From Vibrio sp. 14G-20 (GTDB taxonomy: Bacteria; Pseudomonadota; Gammaproteobacteria; Enterobacterales; Vibrionaceae), in assembly GCF_026241515.1 (NCBI RefSeq), contig NZ_JAPHPW010000009.1, positions 62,001 through 126,000 on the forward strand: DNA of 64,000 nt, given 5' to 3'. The position numbers and the translations under genes were made by a program. Positions 56,448 to 64,000 of this stretch are shown here, in pieces. The stretch's first letter is position 1; each line of letters begins with the position of its first letter. The notes beneath the pieces are model-generated. The model saw nothing but the letters and a program-made list of their open reading frames with translations. It did no database searches and was not told the origin of the DNA.

Positions 56448-56771
56448 ATGACAATTTTTCGCACCGCTTTTTTCGAAGCTGATTTAACTGAAGATCAAAA
56501 ACAAGACTTCTACCAATACATGGAAAACGAAATCGCTCCTATTATTCGCACATTTCCGAATAACCAAGGGGTAACGCTGAATAAGCCGGAAGCAATTGAA
56601 GCTGACAGCCATAAAAACCTGCTGCTTATGATGCAACACAGTTACGAAAACGAGTCAGCAATGGCTGCTGCTTTAGATTCTGAGCAACGAATCAAAAGTA
56701 TGCATGCGACCAAAGTGATTATTGAGAAATACAGCATTCATGTTCATCACATCAATTTTGTACGTGATTAA
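56448..56771 (+). CDS. Small ferredoxin-fold (ABM/EthD-like) protein
   Basis: 107 residues from the ATG after AAGGAAACG; the longer frame starting at 56427 overlaps sgbU and is less likely. The pattern of two beta-alpha-beta halves and the segment NLLLMMQHSYENESAMAAAL resemble dimeric alpha/beta-barrel (antibiotic biosynthesis monooxygenase-like) proteins, but I cannot name a family firmly. Three His near the end (HVHHINF) stand out. As the last operon gene before the terminator it may act on a sugar-acid intermediate; that is conjecture. Confidence 0.7.
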   Translation: MTIFRTAFFEADLTEDQKQDFYQYMENEIAPIIRTFPNNQGVTLNKPEAIEADSHKNLLLMMQHSYENESAMAAALDSEQRIKSMHATKVIIEKYSIHVHHINFVRD

Positions 56772-56808
56772 CGGCTGAATAGGCAATACACCGTAAAGTC
56801 TCAATCGA

Positions 56809-56838
56809 AAAGCAGAAGATCATCTTCTGCTTTTTTTA
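56809..56838 (+). terminator. Terminator of the diketogulonate operon
   Basis: AAGCAGAAGAT / ATCTTCTGCTTT stem with a run of seven T. It separates the operon from the MFS gene 23 bp downstream. Confidence 0.88.
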
Positions 56839-56860
56839 TCGCTATTGATAAGGAATCACG

Positions 56861-58060
56861 ATGAAAGTATTCCCGTTAAAAGATGCCCCACTGGTTTTAC
56901 TGTCTTTGATCTTTTTTATCTGGGGGCTCATTACCGTTTCAAGTAACTCCCTAATTCCCTATTACAAAGAAGCTTTCTCTCTCGACTATAAAATGGCAAT
57001 GCTCTTTCCCATGGCCTTTTTTATTACGCGAATAACGGTGTCGCTTCCAACGTCATTTGTGATGGCGAAAGTGGGATATAGAAGTACATTGAAGTTCTGC
57101 TTGATGTGGTGCCTTTTCGGCTGCCTAGCCATGGCATATTTGGTCCAAGGAGAACAACTGGTTTCAACCCTACTTGGTATCTTGTTGATGGCCTCAGGAG
57201 TATCGGCCATTCAAGTTGTGAGTTCACCTTACGTATCACTACTCTCGACACCTGATAAGAGCGTTATACGTCAAAGTGTGGCGACAGCATCAAACTCGGT
57301 TGGCACTGTGCTTGGCCCGTTGGTACTTACCGCAGTGATCCTCGTGGCGACAAGTTTTAACGTCGACAACACCGCCCATCAAGTTTCGTATTTGTTCTTG
57401 CTCATCGCTCTGTTCTTTTTCGGCTTGCTGGTATTTTTTAGCAAAATGACGCTTCCAGATATCAAACCAAAACAGATGACTGGCTTTTGGCGAGGATTAA
57501 CGCATCTAATTAAAAATCAGCAGTTTATGAAGTTAGCGTTGGTACTCTTGCTGTACATAGGTGTCGAGGTCAGTTTTGGAACCTTTACTATTACGTACCT
57601 TGCCGAGCAGCAATATGGCGGCCTTGGTTTAGTATCCGCAACACAGATCATCGCTCTTTATTGGGTATTCATGTTTGTTGGCAGAGTGCTATTCGCAAAG
57701 TTCGGCAACACAGTAAACAAACATTATCTATTCTCACTGTCTTGCGTAATAGCAGCTTTGATTAGTGCCATTGCGATGTATCAAAATCATGTTTGGATAG
57801 GCTATTTAATGCTTTTCATCGGGCTATGTAATTCAGCCCTCTACCCTATCATTTACGCACAAGCGCTACATGCGTCCGGCAAGCAAAGCTCACAAGGGGC
57901 AGCGATTCTAATCATGTGTTCAATTGGAGGGGTTATTTTGCCATTCGCACAGGCGAGCTTGATTGATGGGATATCGCTGAGCACGAGTTATATTGCGCCA
58001 ACACTTGCGTATCTATTGATGGTGGTTTTGTATTGGTCGAGCTTAAAACATCGTATTTGA
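56861..58060 (+). CDS. MFS sugar transporter, FucP-like (FHS family)
   Basis: 399 residues with twelve predicted helices. FFIWGLITVSSNSLIPYYKEAF at the N-terminus and SGVSAIQVVSSPYVSLLS mid-domain match the fucose-proton symporter family, which usually reads FxWGF..(N)xLIP and LQVAANPYV. The substrate cannot be read; a sugar or sugar acid fed into the adjacent pathway is likely. It follows the operon terminator and has its own ribosome site (AAGGAATCACG). Confidence 0.85.
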   Translation: MKVFPLKDAPLVLLSLIFFIWGLITVSSNSLIPYYKEAFSLDYKMAMLFPMAFFITRITVSLPTSFVMAKVGYRSTLKFCLMWCLFGCLAMAYLVQGEQLVSTLLGILLMASGVSAIQVVSSPYVSLLSTPDKSVIRQSVATASNSVGTVLGPLVLTAVILVATSFNVDNTAHQVSYLFLLIALFFFGLLVFFSKMTLPDIKPKQMTGFWRGLTHLIKNQQFMKLALVLLLYIGVEVSFGTFTITYLAEQQYGGLGLVSATQIIALYWVFMFVGRVLFAKFGNTVNKHYLFSLSCVIAALISAIAMYQNHVWIGYLMLFIGLCNSALYPIIYAQALHASGKQSSQGAAILIMCSIGGVILPFAQASLIDGISLSTSYIAPTLAYLLMVVLYWSSLKHRI

Positions 58061-58256
58061 ACCATCGGTTTAGATACGTCGCTTGGCTTGAAGAAGTAAA
58101 GAAGTTTAGGGGCAATCGATAGCGAAGAAATTCGGCCTGATTGGCCTAGAAGTGAAAAAATATAGAGAATGGATGTAATGCTTCTGGTGTTAATTTGTGT
58201 CAGTGAGTGGCTAATCACCACCACTGATCACACTTAACGCGGGTTTATTTAAGAGA

Positions 58257-58394
58257 TTAAACCCAAGCAGAAGCAACAAGTAGGATAATTGCACCCATGA
58301 TAACGGTAGACTTAGCAAAAAATAGAACTTCATTCATTACTGAAGGTTTTGCTAGTGATGCGTTGTTTTCATTTGTGATTACTGTAGCGTTCAT
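58257..58394 (-). CDS. 45-residue small membrane protein
   Basis: ATG at 58394 to TAA at 58257 encodes 45 residues: a polar N-terminus (NATVITNENNASLAKP) and a C-terminal hydrophobic stretch (about 23-44, FFAKSTVIMGAIILLVASAW) that should span the membrane. Codon use looks like the neighbouring genes. The ribosome site is weak (GATGAGAAC). It lies in an otherwise empty 584-bp gap. I do not recognise the family. Confidence 0.6.
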   Translation of the reverse strand: MNATVITNENNASLAKPSVMNEVLFFAKSTVIMGAIILLVASAWV

Positions 58395-58575
58395 ACTGTG
58401 TTCTCATCGTTGTGTGATTTGAGGTCAATTTTGCGCCGTTATGTGACCAAAGTCAATAATAACTGTAGTTTTATTACACAAAATCTAAACTCCAACTGAA
58501 GGGCGCACCAATCAAACAACGCCTCAAAACCTCTGTTTACTCCACGTGATTTTTCATTTAATCAGCATCCATTAG
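58395..58575. other. Gap upstream of the small membrane protein
   Basis: About 180 bp, A+T-rich, presumably holding the promoter of the minus-strand small gene; nothing else seen. Confidence 0.4.
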
Positions 58576-58624
58576 ATACAAAAAAAAGCCCGAAGCCTGA
58601 TACACAGAACACTTCGAGCCTTTG
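58576..58624 (-). terminator. rpe terminator
   Basis: On the minus strand GGCTCGAAG / CTTCGGGC with a 16-nt loop is followed by eight T. Confidence 0.85.
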
Positions 58625-58644
58625 TATAGCAATAGATACACAAC

Positions 58645-59316
58645 TTAATTCAATTGAGCCAACTCCGATCGCATTGAATCGATAACTTGTCCGTAATCTT
58701 CACTATCAAAAATAGCCGAGCCAGCAACAAACATATCAGCACCCGCTTCAGCAATCTCTTTTATGTTGTTAACTTTCACACCGCCATCAACTTCTAAGCG
58801 AATATCACGCCCAGATTCATTAATGCGTGATCGGATTGAACGTAGCTTATCAAGCGTAGCTGGAATGAAAGATTGGCCGCCGAAGCCAGGGTTCACCGAC
58901 ATCACTAATATCAGGTCGACTTTATCCATGATGTAATCAAGATGACTCAATGGCGTTGCAGGGTTTAATACCACTCCGGCTTGGCAACCGTGCTCTTTGA
59001 TTAACTGTAAAGTACGATCAACATGCTCAGAGGCTTCTACATGAAACGTAATCATCGTCGCACCCGCCTCTGCAAATTGAGGCACCAGTTGATCAACAGG
59101 CTTCGCCATTAAATGCACGTCAATCGGCGCTGTAATTCCATAATCTCGTAGTGCTTTTAATACTGGCGCACCAAAAGTCAGGTTGGGTACATAGTGGTTA
59201 TCCATAACATCAAAATGAATAACATCAGCCCCAGCCGCGAGAACACGTTCTACGTCCTCACCAAGGCGAGCCAAATCAGCAGAAAGAATCGAAGGTGCGA
59301 TAAGATATTGTTTCAT
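58645..59316 (-). CDS. rpe: Ribulose-phosphate 3-epimerase
   Basis: 223 residues, TIM barrel. [33 protein letters not shown] (metal and catalytic Asp/His), [12 protein letters not shown] and [10 protein letters not shown] are all conserved. It interconverts D-ribulose and D-xylulose 5-phosphates. The housekeeping rpe of vibrios sits with dam/gph/trpS, so this is likely a second copy serving the sugar-acid pathways beside it, whose end product is D-xylulose 5-phosphate. It follows a HAD gene by 36 bp on the same strand. Confidence 0.93.
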   Translation of the reverse strand: MKQYLIAPSILSADLARLGEDVERVLAAGADVIHFDVMDNHYVPNLTFGAPVLKALRDYGITAPIDVHLMAKPVDQLVPQFAEAGATMITFHVEASEHVDRTLQLIKEHGCQAGVVLNPATPLSHLDYIMDKVDLILVMSVNPGFGGQSFIPATLDKLRSIRSRINESGRDIRLEVDGGVKVNNIKEIAEAGADMFVAGSAIFDSEDYGQVIDSMRSELAQLN

Positions 59317-59352
59317 TGTTTTCCTAGTTATTTTTGTATCGTTAAATTCTGT

Positions 59353-59952
59353 TTAGCTCGCTGGAACAAACTGGGTTATGCGCCCATCCTCGACCATGTA
59401 ACAATCCATACCTGCAGCCGTTGCAGCATATTGCCCAATGATCGTACCTTCAAATACCACACAATCCGTTGGATCAAGCTCTAACTGCCTAGCGACTTTC
59501 AGAAAAGTATCTGGGTTAGGTTTATGATTTTCTACGTCATCCGAAGTCACTATTGCACGTATCATTGACGGGATGTCCGTCGTCTTGAGAATCGCCCTCG
59601 CATGCTTTGCCTGCGCACCAGTGCCAATTCCAATTTTTTTCAATTGATACTGTTGCTGCAAGAGCGCATAGGTTTCTGGGATAACATCACCTTTGTGCTC
59701 AATGGCTTCAAAGTTGGCGATTTTATCCGAGGTAATTTCCTGAGCATCCAGCGTTAGGTCGTAACGCTTTAAGATCTCTTGTGTGACTTTTCTCGATGGC
59801 ATTCCACCAAGTTGATCTAACCATTCTTTGTCGTAGGGAATGCCGAACTTCTCACAAGTTTGTTGCCATGCATGAGCATGTGCCACCATAGAATTGACCA
59901 GAGTCCCATCGAGATCAAAAATAATTCCTTTATATTTATCTAACTTTGGCAT
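59353..59952 (-). CDS. HAD-family sugar phosphatase / beta-phosphoglucomutase-like, altered motif IV
   Basis: 199 residues from MPKLDKYKGI; an ATG ten codons earlier is less likely. FDLDGTL holds D13 and D15, HKPNPD holds K144. The usual FED-type acidic pair of motif IV reads F-E168-G169-T here, so the second metal-binding Asp is missing. Overall it resembles YqaB-type fructose-1-phosphate phosphatases. Reduced or different activity is possible. It is co-directional with rpe and may be in one transcript. Confidence 0.82.
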   Translation of the reverse strand: MPKLDKYKGIIFDLDGTLVNSMVAHAHAWQQTCEKFGIPYDKEWLDQLGGMPSRKVTQEILKRYDLTLDAQEITSDKIANFEAIEHKGDVIPETYALLQQQYQLKKIGIGTGAQAKHARAILKTTDIPSMIRAIVTSDDVENHKPNPDTFLKVARQLELDPTDCVVFEGTIIGQYAATAAGMDCYMVEDGRITQFVPAS

Positions 59953-60197
59953 CGTCAATCTCTCATCTGTTTTGAGACTCATAGTACTAATCGCACTAGA
60001 TAAAACCTATTCATGATCTTCTTAATATGATCTTATTCAACAATCCGACAATTAACCGAAGTGATGCAATAAAAGCCGTTGTTTTACTATTGAAATCATA
60101 TTTTGAGCACATCTCACCCATTTTTGCTTAAACGAACTAGAGATGCATAAATTGAAGATGATATAGTCCACCAAAATCAAAAACCTTGGACACGACC

Positions 60198-60407
60198 ATG
60201 CACTCTAGCGACATCATCAAATTGGCAAATTTAGGCGTTAATATCGAAATTTCAAAAGACTCTTCATTGCATCCTTCTGATGCGTTAGAAGTGGTAAAGA
60301 TTGTTGCTGAAATCGGTAGCCAAATCGTCATCAAGAAGAAGTACCATACGGACTACCTAATTCAGATGGCTGAAGTGGGTCGTGATCATGTGACGATCGC
60401 TGTTTAA
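60198..60407 (+). CDS. 69-residue protein with HPr-like features
   Basis: Not a family that I can name. From H25 onward (SLHPSDALEVVKIV, then IVIKKKYHTDYLIQMAEVG and DHVTIAV) spacing and hydrophobic pattern resemble HPr from its active-site His to the end, but the Arg-Pro after the His is absent and the first HPr strand is replaced. The ATG at 60198 is chosen over a TTG at 60186. It is monocistronic, between two sugar operons, and ends at a strong terminator. Its real role is unknown. Confidence 0.65.
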   Translation: MHSSDIIKLANLGVNIEISKDSSLHPSDALEVVKIVAEIGSQIVIKKKYHTDYLIQMAEVGRDHVTIAV

Positions 60408-60473
60408 ACGCAGCCACTATTTCGACATTGACATAACCTCTGCTTAAAAAGTTCAGAGCGACATATTGATATA

Positions 60474-60509
60474 AAAATGCAGCATATTGGGGGGAATATG
60501 CTGCATTTT
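60474..60509. terminator. Bidirectional terminator of the ula operon and the HPr-like gene
   Basis: AAAATGCAGCATATT, six G, then AATATGCTGCATTTT: perfect 15-bp arms with A/T runs on both ends. Confidence 0.9.
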
Positions 60510-60569
60510 CTCTTTTCGTTAGGAGCATGGAGAACGCAAAGAGAAACTCGTTAAGCATTCTAAGTAGAG

Positions 60570-61451
60570 CTAGTGGTCAAACAACATCGGAACACCCGTT
60601 TGAACACACACTTCATTCAAGCGTTTTTGTGCCGTGAGAATATTCTCTTTCCAGCGTTCATCTTGAGCCCACATCTCGATCACGAGTGGCACAACGCACT
60701 CAGTCTCTTTCAACGTTTCAAAAATGGCATTGAAGTCAACTTCACCATCACCAATCACTAAGTCTCGGAATTGCCCTTTGTACTCGTCAGTCACTTTATA
60801 AGTGTCTTTGAGGTGGATCTGAGTGATATGAGGCTTACTCAGTTTGAGCTCAGTCACTATGTCGTAATTCCAACCAGATATATTGCCCACATCCGGATAC
60901 GCCGTGAAATACGGTGAATTAACTTCGCGACTCAGCACTTCGAACTTACTCAAAGAGTTCAGGTAATCGGTGTCCATGATTTCCACAGCAAGCATTACAC
61001 CCGCTCTTTCAGCCAACTGCGCCGAAAGCTTCATTCCTTCAATGAACCTCTGGTGAGTGACTTTATCAGCAGGCTCATAGTAGACGTCATAGCCAGCCAG
61101 TTGGATGGTGCGAATACCCAATTTGTAAGCCAAAGAGATCGCCTTCTCCATATGGATAACCGCTTGTTCACGAATCGCCGGATCTGCGGAACCAAATGGG
61201 AACTTACGATGCGCGCTTAAACACATGGATTGCAGTGGTACACCATGCTTTTCACACAGACAACGTAGGGCATACACTTCCTCGTCATTCCAATCCAAGC
61301 GGCTGCGGCGCTCGTCTGATTCATCTACCGATATCTCAAGAAAATCAAAGCCGAGTTCTTTGGTTGTTGCCAGCTTATCTTCCCAGCTGAGTTCGTTAGG
61401 TAGGGCCTTTTCATAAAGCCCTACACGGTGGCGTAACAAGTTTTGATACAT
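60570..61451 (-). CDS. ulaE: L-xylulose-5-phosphate 3-epimerase UlaE
   Basis: 293 residues, TIM barrel, closely similar to the sgbU product (for example CLSAHRKFPFGS, GWNYD, FRDLVIG and VIEMWAQ are shared). Metal-site residues in VEIMDTDYLNS and HLKDTYK are present. It is the last gene of the ula operon; 8 bp separate it from ulaD. Same reaction as SgbU: L-xylulose 5-phosphate to L-ribulose 5-phosphate. Confidence 0.93.
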   Translation of the reverse strand: MYQNLLRHRVGLYEKALPNELSWEDKLATTKELGFDFLEISVDESDERRSRLDWNDEEVYALRCLCEKHGVPLQSMCLSAHRKFPFGSADPAIREQAVIHMEKAISLAYKLGIRTIQLAGYDVYYEPADKVTHQRFIEGMKLSAQLAERAGVMLAVEIMDTDYLNSLSKFEVLSREVNSPYFTAYPDVGNISGWNYDIVTELKLSKPHITQIHLKDTYKVTDEYKGQFRDLVIGDGEVDFNAIFETLKETECVVPLVIEMWAQDERWKENILTAQKRLNEVCVQTGVPMLFDH

Positions 61452-61459
61452 AACGCCTC

Positions 61460-62107
61460 CTAGTTCCAGTAGCGATTGATCTGAGCTTTTAGTGCTTCTG
61501 CTGTTTCTTTACCTTTGTCACCCGCAAGTGCGCGACCTGCGATAAAGGTTTTCGCTTTAATGCCTTCAAATAGGTATAGGTCTTCAGGCACGATGCCACC
61601 TGTGATAGAAAGCTCGATGCCCATTTCAGACAATGCACGCATCTTCACAAGATCTTCTTCTGTCCAACCCACACCGGCCAATTCAGCGTCACGAGAACGG
61701 TGGTAAATCGCTTGTGAAACACCTAAGTCGACCCAAGATTGAGCGTCATCCATTGTCCAATTTCCGTAAATTTCGATTTGGATTTCACCGTTAAATTCGT
61801 CAGCGACTTTCTTACATGCACCAATGGTTGCGATGTGTGCAGCCGCAGACACCGTTATCCAATCAGCACCGGCTTCGAATGCCATGCGAGCCAAAATCGC
61901 GCCACCATCTGTTGTTTTCATGTCGCACACAAGAATATGGTCTGGGTGATTTTTACGAAGCGTAGAAACCGCCGTCATCCCTTCTGCAAACGCCAAAATA
62001 GTGCCCACTTCGATCACATCAACGAAGCTTTCAACGTTGTTTGCCACTTCAATGGCAGCAGGAAGGTTTGTTTGGTCTAGGGCGATCTGAATCATTGGTT
62101 TAGTCAT
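61460..62107 (-). CDS. ulaD: 3-keto-L-gulonate-6-phosphate decarboxylase UlaD
   Basis: 215 residues from MTKPMIQIALDQTN, with AAGGATAAC before it; an upstream ATG eight codons earlier overlaps the HAD gene. VCDMKTTDGG (D-x-K-x-x-D), IEIYGNWT and SITGGIVPEDL are conserved and shared with the paralogue at 54148. It decarboxylates 3-keto-L-gulonate 6-phosphate in the anaerobic ascorbate pathway. Confidence 0.93.
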   Translation of the reverse strand: MTKPMIQIALDQTNLPAAIEVANNVESFVDVIEVGTILAFAEGMTAVSTLRKNHPDHILVCDMKTTDGGAILARMAFEAGADWITVSAAAHIATIGACKKVADEFNGEIQIEIYGNWTMDDAQSWVDLGVSQAIYHRSRDAELAGVGWTEEDLVKMRALSEMGIELSITGGIVPEDLYLFEGIKAKTFIAGRALAGDKGKETAEALKAQINRYWN

Positions 62108-62111
62108 GTTG

Positions 62112-62933
62112 TTATCCTTTAATTTCTTCACGTATTAGACGGGCTAAGCCATCATGGTTGTTATCTGTTGAGCACACGCATTGAACGTGTGATTTGACGA
62201 TGTCATCAGCATTGAGCATCGCTACGCCTAATCCGGCGTACTTGAGCATGGATATGTCGTTGTGGTTATCACCGACAGCTATGACGTCGGCGGCTTGATA
62301 ACCTAGGTCTGCGATGTATTCAGCAAGGCGTAGGCCCTTACTGTTACCTTTCGCAGCAAAATCAATTCGGTTTGACCAAGAACGTTCACCGTTGAAGTTC
62401 TCTTCTATCCATGGGTGTTGCATCAAACGGTCGACTGAGTCTTGGCTGCCTTCCACCACAAACTTCCAAACGTGTTCAGCTTGCTGAGCCGCTTCAGTGA
62501 ATGATTCCACTTGGTATATTTGAGGTCTGTGTTGCTCCGGTGCGGTTTCCGCCCAGCTTTCCAATGCCAGCATGTAAGCAAATGGGTTGTACTGTGAGTA
62601 CGTCATCGCATGTGTGATGTACATGACCATTTTGAGTTGAAACTCGTCAGCCATATCGATGAAGGTAAGCGCCTTATCTTTCTCTATGGCGTTTTGAGCC
62701 AGTACCGTTTCAGTCTGATAGTCATAAACATAAGTGCCGTTACAGCAGATGATTGGCGTATCTAACCCCAATTCGTAGTAGTAAGGTCGCGCAGCTGTGT
62801 GGTGTCGACCTGTAACAATCACGACATGACAACTTTTTTTGGCTTCTTGAATTGCCTTTTTTACCTCTGGATGAATCGTGTGATCATCCTTTAACACGGT
62901 TCCATCGAGATCTAACGCCAGCACTTTATACAT
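62112..62933 (-). CDS. Cof-type HAD phosphatase (ula operon copy)
   Basis: 273 residues. LDLDGTV (5-11), VIVTGRHH, ENFNGERSW, GNSKG and GDNHNDISML are complete HAD/Cof motifs. It is plainly paralogous to the protein at 51288-52130 (same NGERSW, DFAA, GNSKG blocks). It lies between ulaF and ulaD with short spacing. Such a phosphatase is not part of the classic ulaABCDEF operon. Confidence 0.88.
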   Translation of the reverse strand: MYKVLALDLDGTVLKDDHTIHPEVKKAIQEAKKSCHVVIVTGRHHTAARPYYYELGLDTPIICCNGTYVYDYQTETVLAQNAIEKDKALTFIDMADEFQLKMVMYITHAMTYSQYNPFAYMLALESWAETAPEQHRPQIYQVESFTEAAQQAEHVWKFVVEGSQDSVDRLMQHPWIEENFNGERSWSNRIDFAAKGNSKGLRLAEYIADLGYQAADVIAVGDNHNDISMLKYAGLGVAMLNADDIVKSHVQCVCSTDNNHDGLARLIREEIKG

Positions 62934-63044
62934 AGAGTCCTCTCACTTATTCCCTGAAATCAGGCCTAATCAATATTGAAACTACTTAGAATCGAAACTC
63001 TTAAAACGGCAGACTTAAACGGCTTACTTTAACGAAAAGCCGAT

Positions 63045-63743
63045 TTACTGTTGGCCGTAATAAGCATTTTCACCATGCTTACGCAGGTAGTGTTTGTCGG
63101 AAAGCTCTGGCTGAATTTTGATGCCGCTGTTCAAGGTGCGCGTAGCCAACGCCATTGCAGACACCTCCTCTAGCACCACCGCGTTATGAACGGCGTCGTT
63201 AGCATCTTTACCCCAAGAAAATGGCGCATGTCCTGCGACAATCACACTTGGAACTGCCATAGGATCAATTCGGCGTTGTTGGAACTCTTCAATGATCACT
63301 AGGCCGGTATTTTTCTCGTACTCTTCAGAGATTTCAGAGTGAGATAAACGACGCGTACATGGAATATCACCGTAGAAGTAGTCTGCGTGAGTGGTTCCCA
63401 AGGCTGGAATATCAATACCGGCTTGTGCCCAAATTGTGGCACTGCGTGAATGCGTGTGAACAATGCCACTGACCTCAGGGAAAGCTTTGTAAAGCTCTAA
63501 ATGAGTTGCGGTATCACTTGAAGGGTTAAGTTTCCCTTCAACAATGTTGCCTTCTAGATCGACGACTACCATATCTTCAGCTGTCATATCGCAGTATTCG
63601 ACACCTGATGGCTTAATCGCTATCACGCCATTAGTACGGTCAAACTCAGAGACATTGCCCCAAGTGAATGTCACCAAACCATACTTCGGAAGCTGCAAAT
63701 TGGCTTCTAAGACGCGTTGTTTCAGTTGGCTATATTTAGACAT
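63045..63743 (-). CDS. ulaF: L-ribulose-5-phosphate 4-epimerase UlaF
   Basis: 232 residues from [10 protein letters not shown], preceded by AAGGAGACA; an upstream ATG in the same frame overlaps the EIIA gene. [24 protein letters not shown] and [11 protein letters not shown] are identical or nearly so to the paralogue at 50567. It produces D-xylulose 5-phosphate. It follows the EIIA gene by 10 bp. Confidence 0.93.
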   Translation of the reverse strand: MSKYSQLKQRVLEANLQLPKYGLVTFTWGNVSEFDRTNGVIAIKPSGVEYCDMTAEDMVVVDLEGNIVEGKLNPSSDTATHLELYKAFPEVSGIVHTHSRSATIWAQAGIDIPALGTTHADYFYGDIPCTRRLSHSEISEEYEKNTGLVIIEEFQQRRIDPMAVPSVIVAGHAPFSWGKDANDAVHNAVVLEEVSAMALATRTLNSGIKIQPELSDKHYLRKHGENAYYGQQ

Positions 63744-63753
63744 AGTTGTCTCC

Positions 63754-64000
63754 TTAAGCTGCTTCCGCTTGCAGTAACGCAGCATCAATTAAACGCGCCA
63801 CTTCTTCTGGGCTTTTGCATGCGCGAAGTTTTGAGAAGTCTTCATCGAATTCAATTAAGTTCGCCACTTGCATGGTACCTTCGATGTGTTCTTCTGAATC
63901 TTTCCCCGCTAGCGTGATCAGTACATCAACAGGCTCATCAACACCTTCAAAAGTAATCGGGGTTTCCAGCACGGTTAACGCAAACCCGGTACGAATCACA
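63754..64000 (-). CDS. ulaC: PTS EIIA component, probable UlaC (partial, 5' end beyond the window)
   Basis: The C-terminal 81 or so residues of a fructose/mannitol-type EIIA domain, open through the right edge. [37 protein letters not shown] and the final helices match. The active-site His lies upstream, outside the window. In the ascorbate PTS UlaC passes phosphate from HPr to UlaB. Its position directly before ulaF supports the name; ulaA and ulaB are expected further right. Confidence 0.82.
   Translation of the reverse strand, partial: VIRTGFALTVLETPITFEGVDEPVDVLITLAGKDSEEHIEGTMQVANLIEFDEDFSKLRACKSPEEVARLIDAALLQAEAA

Overview
The window reads as part of a Vibrio chromosome, most probably the second chromosome of a Splendidus-clade or related marine species. 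This rests on gene content and protein resemblance (MalT, MalM, maltoporin, TtrSR/TtrABC, a DUF368 lipid-carrier flippase, a second RsgA, a duplicated ascorbate/diketogulonate gene set) and on a Qrr quorum-sensing small RNA with a sigma-54 promoter. Almost every stretch is coding. I saw no insertion sequence, prophage, CRISPR array, tRNA or rRNA.

Layout. (1) 1-4737: malT, then a minus-strand qrr small RNA gene with LuxO-type sites, divergent from a DUF368 gene. (2) 4934-6508: a small envelope protein of unknown function, a SCO-type copper chaperone and a PCu(A)C copper chaperone, probably serving copper insertion into a respiratory oxidase. (3) 6632-11112: a possible 15-codon leader ORF and foldable RNA, rsgA paralogue, sstT, and a Sel1-repeat membrane protein. 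(4) 11420-21422: tetrathionate/thiosulfate respiration, with ttrR and ttrS facing ttrBCA, followed by tsdB-tsdA; an identical 18-bp palindromic element lies 60-69 bp before both ttrB and tsdB. (5) 21608-24172: LysR, Lrp, LysE-family exporter, DUF1294. (6) 24329-35460: alpha-glucan use, with two GH13 amylase/debranching-type enzymes flanking a lipoprotein pullulanase, malM and maltoporin. MalT-box cores occur in the promoter regions, and malT itself sits at the left end of the window. (7) 35628-45093: degenerate GGDEF protein, TrmK, YihG-like acyltransferase, Fpr-type reductase with a Fur-like box, DUF1971 protein, D-lactate dehydrogenase, patatin, catalase. (8) 45094-64000: glycerate kinase facing a 2,3-diketo-L-gulonate/L-xylulose operon (yiaK, TRAP transporter yiaMNO, sgbE, HAD, yiaL, lyxK, sgbH, yiaJ-type IclR, sgbU, ABM-like protein, FucP-type MFS). 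Then come a 45-residue membrane peptide, rpe, a HAD with a changed motif, an HPr-like orphan, and on the minus strand the end of an L-ascorbate (ula) PTS operon with paralogues of the same enzymes.

How they work together. MalT senses maltodextrin-type inducers and should drive the outer-membrane maltoporin, MalM, pullulanase and GlgX-like enzymes. TtrSR should sense tetrathionate and drive both the Mo-reductase TtrABC and the cytochrome pair TsdBA. The two sugar-acid operons converge on D-xylulose 5-phosphate through ketogulonate-6-phosphate decarboxylase, 3-epimerase and 4-epimerase; each also carries a Cof-type HAD phosphatase, which is not part of the textbook pathway. Rpe and glycerate kinase fit the same pentose and three-carbon flow.

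The most notable non-coding observations are the qrr gene, the shared ttr/tsd palindrome, perfect inverted repeats just after the lamB and yiaO genes, and four intergenic tandem repeats with 7-, 8- and 11-bp units. Product names come from recognising motifs and family resemblance by eye; no database search was run.
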